A stretch of 41,964 nucleotides of DNA from an uncultured Bacteroidales bacterium (GTDB lineage Bacteria; Bacteroidota; Bacteroidia; Bacteroidales; UBA932). The stretch is taken from contig CAMYWP010000003.1 of the NCBI GenBank assembly GCA_947302825.1, positions 1 to 41,964 on the forward strand. Direction: 5' to 3'. This document shows, piece by piece, positions 25,563 through 31,603 of the stretch. Position 1 is the first letter of the stretch; each line of letters starts with the position of its first letter. Under the pieces are notes generated by a model. The model made no database searches and was not told the DNA's origin. It saw only the letters and a program-made list of their open reading frames with translations. A program made the position numbers and the translations under genes.

Positions 25563-26792
25563 ATGCTTATGAAAAAATCTTTCATTCTTCTTGCTGCAGC
25601 AGCCCTCACCCTGGTTGCCTGCAACAAAACCGTCACCGTGGAAGAAAACCAAGGCGACGCCATCAGCTTCCGGCCGCTGATGACGGGAGTTACCAAGACA
25701 GCAGACATTGATGCTACAGGACTTCATACTACGGGCTTCTGGGTGACCGCCATCCACAGTGTCGGTCCTACCACCTATATCGATAATCAAGGGTTTACGT
25801 GGGATGGTACTTCTACCTATACCTCTACCCCTAAGTATTATTGGCCCGCATCTGGTACTCTTGAGTTCTTTGCTTATGCACCTACTGCTGATTCTAATTC
25901 ACAATTAACTAGAACAGACCACTTGATATTTACCGTCACTCCTTCTGCCACAATCACAAACCAGATTGACTTTATTTATGCGAACACTGATGGCAAGTCG
26001 AAGTCTGGTGCTTATACTCCTGTAGGAGGATCTGCTTCAACTTATGGTGCCGCAGGCGTGCCCCTTAACTTCCGCCATACAGGTGCTAAGATTGTCGTGA
26101 AAGTGAAGAATAGCGCTGATAATAATTTGAAATTTGAAATCTCTGGCTGGAAGCTCGTCAATGTGGACGGCTCTGCAACTTTCACTTATAACAATACTGC
26201 TTCTACTGGCGATGAGACAACCGATACACAAGATGCGACGCAACTGCTCTATGCAGACTGGTCTAATAATACCGATGCGCAAAATGTTGCATATACCTCT
26301 GCTGATTTTACGACGAATACGGTAGATAAGCAATTGACCACTGCTAAGTATCTAAGCTCGGCCTCGCCTGTTGGTGACGGTTCCGCTGAAGACAACGAAC
26401 TTAATATGATTCTTATTCCACAAAAAACAAGCGCCGCTGCAGCATATTCTGGTAGCACCGCAAATGATGCAGTAACAACGGGTTCCTATATTGCATTGAA
26501 GATGGTTATTAAGAACTCGAGTGATAACGTGGTGATTGCAGATGCCTCGACGACTGTTTCCGGACATACGAAATGGGCAATGTGGCCTGTTGCTTTTGAC
26601 TGGGCTCCTGGTAAGAAGTATACCTATACAATTGATCTCGCTGGTGGTGGATATTGGGAAATCAATGATAAGGCTGATGATACGGTTTTCGACCCCATTC
26701 TCGAAAATGCAGAAATCAAGTTTGTTGATGTAACGGTTGATAATTGGTCCGCTAACGATGCTGGCACTTTGACTGCTCCCCCTGCAGCTTAA
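25563..26792 (+). CDS. Fimbrillin family protein, probable main subunit of second locus
   Basis: This is a 409-residue lipoprotein of the Mfa-like (fimbrillin) family, with lipobox TLVAC, the TVEENQGDAISFRPLM strand and the TGVTKTA motif. PKYYWPASGTLEFFAYAP is a strong fimbrillin signature, also found in the next gene as HYWPASGSLDFHAWMP. LNFRHTGAKIVVKV follows. The start is ATG-CTT-ATG, as in the major fimbrillin at 17659. From about nt 25760 onward the codons end mainly in T or A (GCT, TCT, GAT, AAT), quite unlike the GC-rich neighbours. This could reflect selection for high expression or recent replacement by transfer. A GC hairpin shortly after the stop may limit transcription into later genes, as expected if this subunit is needed in excess. 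Confidence 0.85.
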   Translation: MLMKKSFILLAAAALTLVACNKTVTVEENQGDAISFRPLMTGVTKTADIDATGLHTTGFWVTAIHSVGPTTYIDNQGFTWDGTSTYTSTPKYYWPASGTLEFFAYAPTADSNSQLTRTDHLIFTVTPSATITNQIDFIYANTDGKSKSGAYTPVGGSASTYGAAGVPLNFRHTGAKIVVKVKNSADNNLKFEISGWKLVNVDGSATFTYNNTASTGDETTDTQDATQLLYADWSNNTDAQNVAYTSADFTTNTVDKQLTTAKYLSSASPVGDGSAEDNELNMILIPQKTSAAAAYSGSTANDAVTTGSYIALKMVIKNSSDNVVIADASTTVSGHTKWAMWPVAFDWAPGKKYTYTIDLAGGGYWEINDKADDTVFDPILENAEIKFVDVTVDNWSANDAGTLTAPPAA

Positions 26793-26811
26793 TCTTTGAC
26801 TCTTTACCTCG

Positions 26812-26830
26812 CCGGGGTTCGACTCCCCGG
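26812..26830 (+). terminator. GC-rich hairpin with a tRNA-T-loop-like loop
   Basis: CCGGGG (26812-26817), loop TTCGACT, CCCCGG (26825-26830), 20 bp after the fimbrillin stop. No U-tract follows. The loop equals a tRNA T-loop, but no other part of a tRNA is recognisable. It could be a partial terminator or mRNA stabiliser, or a tRNA remnant. Confidence 0.4.
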
Positions 26831-26859
26831 TGGGGGCCTAAGTAAAAACGTTCTTTGAC

Positions 26860-26875
26860 ATACTGACACAGAGAA
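26860..26875 (+). repeat. Left inverted repeat of the module
   Basis: ATACTGACACAGAGAA; paired with 27768-27783. Confidence 0.6.
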
Positions 26876-26876
26876 A

Positions 26877-26980
26877 AGCCAGCCATTACGCGAAAAATGG
26901 AATTATCGCGTTACAAGTGGCTCGGGTGAGCCAGCCATTACGCGATAAATAGCATAAACGCGTAACAAGTGGCATCAAAG
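26877..26980 (+). repeat. Two 52-bp tandem repeats with palindromic cores
   Basis: The units are 26877-26928 and 26929-26980. Both begin AGCCAGCCATTACGCGA and share CGCGT(T/A)ACAAGTGGC at bases 31-45. Inside each unit ATTACGCG and CGCGT(T/A)A can pair, as can GCCA and TGGC, so each may fold into a hairpin. They start one base after the left inverted repeat. Confidence 0.85.
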
Positions 26981-27012
26981 GGCACCTGCCATCGCAGCAC
27001 AAACTCTTTTCC

Positions 27013-27043
27013 TTGTACAAAAGCTAATAATTCCTTACCTTTG
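27013..27043 (+). promoter_or_regulatory. Promoter of the nuclease-like gene
   Basis: TTG at 27013-27015, 20 bp, then TACCTTTG at 27036-27043. The start of transcription should be near 27049, about 33 nt before ATG 27082. Confidence 0.75.
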
Positions 27044-27081
27044 TTTCCGACGATACATTTTTTATATATGTGTTGAGAGAT

Positions 27082-27633
27082 ATGGAGAGTCTAGGAGATA
27101 TCGCAAGCGAATTGGCCAAACTGCAGGAGCTGACGGGCTCTGAGTTCATTGTACAATTGAAACGTATAACGAACCACAATGGCTTTCATCCAATTGAAAC
27201 CGACCCCAACATTTTCACAATGGGTGGGGAGCAGGATGATGATTATGAGAATTTGCTGTCCGCCGCACGTAAGGCTGTTGAGTTAGGATATACCGTCTAT
27301 ATCCTGCCCAATCCCAGGGGCATCCGTACCGCCGACTTCATCTTCGTCCGCAAAGGCGTCTACAAGATGTACGACCTGAAGACCATTCAGGGGAAAGGTT
27401 CTGCCGGGACGCAGTTGAAGGATTCGATAGGGCAAACCAATCGGGTGTTGCTGCATATCAAATCAGAGTATAACGGTATGGCTTTGGCCCGTAGTATCAA
27501 GAAATACTTTGAAATTAACCCCAAAGCCTTGGAAGTACTTGTTTTTAAAGGAAAGAAAGTTTTGACCGTTAAACGTATTTCTCTTCAAGACAAGGATTTC
27601 TTGAACACCTTCCGGATGCGGTACTCAAAATAA
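27082..27633 (+). CDS. Small PD-(D/E)XK-like nuclease-fold protein (CdiA-CT-like), unnamed
   Basis: The start is ATG 27082, giving 183 residues; a GTG at 27070 is possible. There is no signal peptide or membrane segment. The central part GIRTADFIFVRKGVYKMYDLKT (quoted as two motifs: TADF with Asp85, and YDLKT with Asp98-Lys100) has the D-x12-DxK pattern of PD-(D/E)XK nucleases. The following SIGQTNRVLLHI segment resembles the tRNase domains at the C-terminus of some CdiA contact-inhibition toxins and phage morphogenesis proteins. It stands alone with its own promoter and terminator inside an inverted-repeat-bounded segment, and no immunity gene is obvious. It could be a toxin, a nuclease serving the repeats, or a defence effector. 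The fold call is from motif spacing only and needs a profile search. Confidence 0.6.
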   Translation: MESLGDIASELAKLQELTGSEFIVQLKRITNHNGFHPIETDPNIFTMGGEQDDDYENLLSAARKAVELGYTVYILPNPRGIRTADFIFVRKGVYKMYDLKTIQGKGSAGTQLKDSIGQTNRVLLHIKSEYNGMALARSIKKYFEINPKALEVLVFKGKKVLTVKRISLQDKDFLNTFRMRYSK

Positions 27634-27723
27634 AAAGAGTTGCCGAAACAACTCTTTTAAGATTTGGAGTAGTGGCGATAAGGTCTTGCTCCCGCACGGG
27701 ATTCTGCCCGGATAGTCAATCAT
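27625..27723 (-). CDS. Possible 32-residue small ORF or small RNA opposing the nuclease gene
   Basis: ATG at 27723 opens a frame of 32 codons ending in TGA at 27627-27625. The peptide is basic and hydrophobic (starts MIDYPGRIPCGSKT, ends in Leu/Phe-rich residues). It lies directly after a minus-strand promoter (27736-27765). However, the two-way terminator at 27633-27658 falls inside its last codons, so a roughly 98-nt non-coding RNA (about 27730 to 27633) is at least as likely. Confidence 0.25.
   Translation of the reverse strand: MIDYPGRIPCGSKTLSPLLQILKELFRQLFLF
27633..27658. terminator. Two-way terminator after the nuclease-like gene
   Basis: AAAAGAGTT (27633-27641) pairs with AACTCTTTT (27650-27658) around an 8-nt loop. 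A-rich and T-rich ends let it act on both strands. Confidence 0.75.
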
Positions 27724-27731
27724 TGATTGAC
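27715..27731. promoter_or_regulatory. 17-bp palindrome, possible operator at opposing transcription start
   Basis: GTCAATCA-T-TGATTGAC has perfect 8-bp arms around one base. It covers the expected start point of the minus-strand promoter at 27736-27765. Confidence 0.45.
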
Positions 27732-27735
27732 AATA

Positions 27736-27765
27736 CAAAGGTAAGCATTTATTTTGAATTAGCAA
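27736..27765 (-). promoter_or_regulatory. Opposing promoter inside the module
   Basis: On the minus strand TTG (27765-27763), 19 bp, then TACCTTTG (27743-27736). The -7 octamer is identical to that of the nuclease promoter at 27036-27043, so the module has matching promoters at both ends pointing inward. Confidence 0.6.
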
Positions 27766-27767
27766 GC

Positions 27768-27783
27768 TTCTCTGTGTCGGTAT
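27768..27783 (-). repeat. Right inverted repeat of the module
   Basis: On the minus strand ATACCGACACAGAGAA; paired with 26860-26875 with one mismatch. Confidence 0.6.
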
Positions 27784-27811
27784 AGTTTAAGGCGAACAAA
27801 ACGACACAAAG

Positions 27812-28798
27812 GTGAAACTTTGGAACGGACATATATCTCTTCTACTGCTGGCGGCCGGGCTGCTGGCAGGGGCCTGCACGCGGGAACCCGTGGGGCAGGA
27901 AGCGGGAGAAATCCGGTTCCGCGTGCTGAACGAGTGGCAGGATGTGACCAAGGGTGCCAGCATCTACGACGGCGGCACCATGAGCTCCGGCAGCTTTAAA
28001 GCAGCCGCCTATGAGCACGGCACCACCAACGCCTATATTTCGCCCACTACGGTGAGTTGGGTATCATCGGCCTGGGAGTTTGCCGACGGCAAGCACTACT
28101 GGCCCGCCAGCGGCAGCCTGGACTTTCATGCCTGGATGCCGGCTACGCCGCCTTCCTACATCGAACAGAGCTATTCGGCCGGCCATCCCGGCTTTACCTG
28201 CACGGCGCTGCCGCTTACATCGGCCGGACAGGAAGGCCTGCAGGAGTATGTGTATGCCTTTGCCGCCGACAAGAGCAAGGCTGGCAGCGGGGCTTCGGGC
28301 GTAAGCCTGAACTTCCAGCATCCCTTCGCCACCATCAGCTTCCGCATTGCGGTGCAGCACACGGGCATCACCCTGAACAACATTACCATTTCCGGCGTCA
28401 ATAACAACGGCAGCTACTCCCACAACGGCGGCGGCAGTGGCTGGAGTTCCCTCTCCAGCAGCGGGAACTTCGTGGGCAGCTATAGCCTGGACCTGGATGC
28501 CGGGGTGGCGCCTTATGTAATGGGTCCCTACCTGGTAATTCCCCAGGGATTTACTCCCCAGAACATTTCTGTCACCTATACTCCTGACGGTGGAAGTGCC
28601 ATTACCAAATCCGGCAACATTGGCTCGCTCACCTGGGTGGCTGGCCACCACTACCAGTACACCTTCCTCCTGAAGATGAACTTCACGGTTACCGTTACAG
28701 ACCTGGAAACCGCACAGCCCAACGTCACCACCGACGTGACCGTGACGGACCTGGAGAACGGCGGTTATCAAGATTATACCCGTTATATCACACCATGA
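27812..28798 (+). CDS. Fimbrillin family lipoprotein
   Basis: This 328-residue protein has a GTG start (GTG AAA CTT TGG). The signal peptide ends in lipobox LLAGAC. Fimbrillin features are the EIRFRVLNEWQ strand, the DVTKGAS motif, HYWPASGSLDFHAWMP (shared with the gene at 25563) and LNFQHPFATISFRI. It is shorter than the putative main subunit and has the GC-rich codon use of the surroundings. Its stop overlaps the next start (ATGA). It is likely an accessory or minor subunit of the second fimbrial locus. Transcription must come either through the inserted module or from a promoter close to its start; I see no consensus promoter there. Confidence 0.8.
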   Translation: MKLWNGHISLLLLAAGLLAGACTREPVGQEAGEIRFRVLNEWQDVTKGASIYDGGTMSSGSFKAAAYEHGTTNAYISPTTVSWVSSAWEFADGKHYWPASGSLDFHAWMPATPPSYIEQSYSAGHPGFTCTALPLTSAGQEGLQEYVYAFAADKSKAGSGASGVSLNFQHPFATISFRIAVQHTGITLNNITISGVNNNGSYSHNGGGSGWSSLSSSGNFVGSYSLDLDAGVAPYVMGPYLVIPQGFTPQNISVTYTPDGGSAITKSGNIGSLTWVAGHHYQYTFLLKMNFTVTVTDLETAQPNVTTDVTVTDLENGGYQDYTRYITP

Positions 28799-29913
28799 GC
28801 ATGCTTATGAATCCTATATCTTCCCTCCTTAGACGAATCATCCTGCCGGGCGCCTGCCTGCTGGCCCTGCAGTGTACCCGCGTGGAACCCACAGGCCCCA
28901 CGCCCGTGCAGTTCTTCCTGGACGAGAGCCCGGTGCAGTTCACCAAGAGCCCGGAGGAACAAGCCATGAACCCCACCGCCGTCTTCTCGGAAGGAGAGCA
29001 GCGGGACACCCTGTGGGTAGCGGCCGTATCGGGAGACTGCGGCAGCGGGTACGGACTCACCAAGGGCACCCCCCACACCACGGCCAACTTCACTGCCAAC
29101 CTGGGCCTGGTGGGTTACACCTACAGTTCCCAGTCCCAACAAACGGACACCACCAGATGGACCCTGTACCCCGGGGCATCGGGCCAAACCCTGAGCCAGT
29201 CCGCTTCCGGCCGCTGGGTTCCCACCACCGACCTTTATTATCCCTCCACTGAAGGCTTCATCCGTTTCTTTGCCTACGGGCCCCAGGACGACGCCTCCAT
29301 AACACCTGCCAGTGGAAACGCTCCCGTTCTTTCCTATACCGTTCCTTCCGCCATTGCCGATCAGAATGGCCTCCTGGTGGCGGCACCCGATCCTATCCAG
29401 ACTCCGCCCCAACTGCAGGACATGTGCGTACCCCTTACCATGCAGCATGTGCTGTCGGGCGTACGCTTTGCCATAGACAACAGTGAGAATTTCCGCCTGG
29501 CCTCCGTTACGGTTTCGGGCGTATATAACCGGGGAAACTACAACATGCTCAACGGCGAATGGTCCGGCCAGAAACCGGTGGATTCCCCAACCTATACCAT
29601 TACTATCCCCAGCGAAAGCTACTCCACTTATATGGAGGGAGACGGGGCGTACGACCGCCTGAAGTCGGCCTATACCCTGATGATGATCCCCCAGACGCTG
29701 CCCTCCACCGCCAGGATTTCCGTTACGCTCGTGGACACCAACGCAAGGGACGATACGGACTACAACACCTCCTTTACGGTGGACATCCGCGACCAGGTGT
29801 GGCAGAAGGGTAAACTCACCACCTACATCATCGCCCACGACAAGGACAACCTGCTGGTGATCCGGGGTATGCTCCCCGACTTCACCGAAGAAAGCCTTGA
29901 CGGCGCATGGTAG
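28795..29913 (+). CDS. Fimbrillin family lipoprotein, putative terminal subunit
   Basis: This 372-residue protein has ATG at 28795 coupled to the upstream stop (ATGA); in-frame ATG codons at 28801 and 28807 are alternatives. The lipobox is LLALQC. The fimbrillin pattern is VQFFLDESPVQFTKS, YYPSTEGFIRFFAYGP and PLTMQHVLSGVRFAI. The final part GKLTTYIIAHDKDNLLVI resembles the end of Mfa-like domains. Unlike the gene at 25563 it has no T/A-ending codon bias. Being last of three fimbrillins it could be the tip or adhesive unit, which is inference. It ends with TAG, 16 bp before the phosphatase gene. Confidence 0.78.
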   Translation: MSMLMNPISSLLRRIILPGACLLALQCTRVEPTGPTPVQFFLDESPVQFTKSPEEQAMNPTAVFSEGEQRDTLWVAAVSGDCGSGYGLTKGTPHTTANFTANLGLVGYTYSSQSQQTDTTRWTLYPGASGQTLSQSASGRWVPTTDLYYPSTEGFIRFFAYGPQDDASITPASGNAPVLSYTVPSAIADQNGLLVAAPDPIQTPPQLQDMCVPLTMQHVLSGVRFAIDNSENFRLASVTVSGVYNRGNYNMLNGEWSGQKPVDSPTYTITIPSESYSTYMEGDGAYDRLKSAYTLMMIPQTLPSTARISVTLVDTNARDDTDYNTSFTVDIRDQVWQKGKLTTYIIAHDKDNLLVIRGMLPDFTEESLDGAW

Positions 29914-29929
29914 CCGTTTGCCCCCATAA

Positions 29930-31603
29930 ATGCTCAAGTCTGCATCCCATATCTCCCTCCAGGCCGGCATCAAGATTGTGGTGGTGGCAGCCATAACCTT
30001 GGCCGCCACCACTTTCTTCCAGCTCTATTTCTCGCATAAAGTAATCCGGAGCTATGCTTCCCAGCGGGCCGCCAGTGAGCTGGACGGGGCCAGCGAAGAG
30101 ATTATGGACATTGTGAACCAGACCGAAGCCGCCGTACGCAACAGCATCTGGATTTCGGAACTGTGCCTGAAAAAGCCGGACACCTTGGCACGGGTTCCGG
30201 TGCGGGTGGTACAGGCCAATCCTGTTGTGACGGGATCTACCGCCGCCCTGGTTCCGGGGTACAGCAAGCGCTTCCCGCTTTACGCCCCCTATGCCCTTCG
30301 GGACACCACCTTCCAGGAAGGCGTCCGGCTGCTTTCCCTGGCCACCCCGGAATACGATTACCCCTCCCGGGAATGGTTCACCGGCGCCCTGGCCAACCAG
30401 GACGGACACTGGTCGGAGCCATATTTCGACGAAGGAGGCGGCAACCTGCTCATGACCACCTACTCCATGCCGGTGAAAGACGCGGAAGGGAATATCGCCG
30501 CCGTCCTTACGGCCGATATTTCACTGGAATGGCTGAGTTCCTTAGTACATGAGATGCGGCTGTATCCCCATGCCGTGAGCACCATCGTAAGCCGCAACGG
30601 CAATACCCTGATCAAGGATGGAGAATGGGATGTGGACAAGGAAAAGAGCCACCTCTATACCGTAGAAGTACCCCGCACGGGCTGGGCCCTGTCCGTCACG
30701 GTCCCGGAAAGAGACCTGATGGCCGATGTCCGCCTGATAGGACTGGGCATGGTCCTGCTCTCCATACTGGGCCTGATGATGCTGGTCCTGATCATGAGCT
30801 TCGTGGCCAAAAGTCTGGCCAGTTACCAGGAGGCCCGCGATCAGCAGGAACGCATCCAGCGCGACCTTCAGATCGGCCACGACATCCAGATGTCCATGGT
30901 GCCCCAGACCTTCCCGCCCTTCCCGGAGCGGACCGATCTGGACTTTGCCGCTTCCATGGTTCCCGCCAAGGAAGTGGGCGGCGACCTGTACGACTATTAT
31001 ATCCGCGACGAAAAACTGTTCTTCTGCATAGGCGATGTTTCCGGTAAAGGCGTTCCGGCTTCGCTGGTGATGGCCAAGACCTGCACCCTGTTCCGGGCCA
31101 TTTCCTATCACGAAGACTCCCCTTCGCGCATTGCCTCCACCATGAACAACACCCTGGCCCGGAACAACCAGAACCAGATGTTCGTGACCTTCTTCCTGGG
31201 TGTGCTGGACCTTGTTACGGGCACGGTCCGCTACTGCAATGCCGGACACAATCCGCCGCTCATCCTCACCGATGCCATCCGCACCTTACCCTCGGATCCC
31301 AATCTGCCCCTGGGTGTTCTGGAAGATTTCGAGTTTCAGGAGCAAGAGGTGGTCATGGAGTACGACGACGCCCTCTTCCTCTATACCGATGGCGTTACGG
31401 AGGCCGAAGATGTCAATTCCCAACAATTCGGCGAGGAACGGATTCAGCAAGTCCTGCACGGACGCCGCCCTTCTGCAGAGCATTTGCAATCCATGCAGGA
31501 CGCTGTTAGCGAGTTTGTAGGTGAGGCCCCTCAAAGCGATGACCTCACCATGCTCTTCATCCACTATTTAGGTAAGGCCGATACCTCCAGCGCAGGCCGA
31601 TAA
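29930..31603 (+). CDS. Membrane sensor with SpoIIE/RsbU-type PP2C phosphatase domain
   Basis: This 557-residue protein has a membrane helix at residues about 14-32, a periplasmic Cache-like sensor (about 33-262, with DYPSREWFTGAL and PVKDAEGNIAAVLTADISLEWL), and a second helix at about 268-292. A short coiled segment follows, then a PP2C/SpoIIE domain. Metal and catalytic motifs are GGDLYDYY (about 351), GDVSGKGVPASL (about 368), CNAGHNPPL (about 435), DGVTEAED and SDDLTML (about 535). Such enzymes dephosphorylate an anti-sigma-factor antagonist and so switch gene expression. No partner STAS or kinase gene is in the window. It follows the fimbrillin genes by 16 bp, probably in the same transcript. 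Its last 40 bases overlap the 3' end of the convergent macroglobulin gene. Confidence 0.88.
   Translation: MLKSASHISLQAGIKIVVVAAITLAATTFFQLYFSHKVIRSYASQRAASELDGASEEIMDIVNQTEAAVRNSIWISELCLKKPDTLARVPVRVVQANPVVTGSTAALVPGYSKRFPLYAPYALRDTTFQEGVRLLSLATPEYDYPSREWFTGALANQDGHWSEPYFDEGGGNLLMTTYSMPVKDAEGNIAAVLTADISLEWLSSLVHEMRLYPHAVSTIVSRNGNTLIKDGEWDVDKEKSHLYTVEVPRTGWALSVTVPERDLMADVRLIGLGMVLLSILGLMMLVLIMSFVAKSLASYQEARDQQERIQRDLQIGHDIQMSMVPQTFPPFPERTDLDFAASMVPAKEVGGDLYDYYIRDEKLFFCIGDVSGKGVPASLVMAKTCTLFRAISYHEDSPSRIASTMNNTLARNNQNQMFVTFFLGVLDLVTGTVRYCNAGHNPPLILTDAIRTLPSDPNLPLGVLEDFEFQEQEVVMEYDDALFLYTDGVTEAEDVNSQQFGEERIQQVLHGRRPSAEHLQSMQDAVSEFVGEAPQSDDLTMLFIHYLGKADTSSAGR

Larger units (their letters stand above)
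26860..27783. mobile_element. 924-bp inverted-repeat-bounded module carrying a nuclease-like gene
   Basis: ATACTGACACAGAGAA at 26860-26875 faces its inverted copy at 27768-27783 (ATACCGACACAGAGAA on the minus strand; 15 of 16 identical). Between them lie two 52-bp tandem repeats, a consensus promoter, a small nuclease-like gene, a two-way terminator, a 17-bp palindrome and an opposing promoter. The module lies between two fimbrillin genes that normally sit in one operon, so it looks inserted. No transposase and no obvious target-site duplication are visible. Mobility is inference; two chance repeats cannot be excluded. Confidence 0.45.

Noticed and set aside
23305..26842. Integration island bounded by tRNA-Val and a duplicated tRNA 3' end at 26812
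   Set aside because: The later hairpin shares only the T-loop pattern with tRNA-Val, not its acceptor or T-stem bases, and no integrase is present.
26877..26980. CRISPR array
   Set aside because: Only two units, no separate spacers, the repeats fill nearly the whole period, and no cas gene is present.
18352..29913. Reassignment of TAG as a sense codon
   Set aside because: TAG cleanly ends hicB (23258-23260) and the third fimbrillin (29911-29913), and no other gene has an internal TAG.
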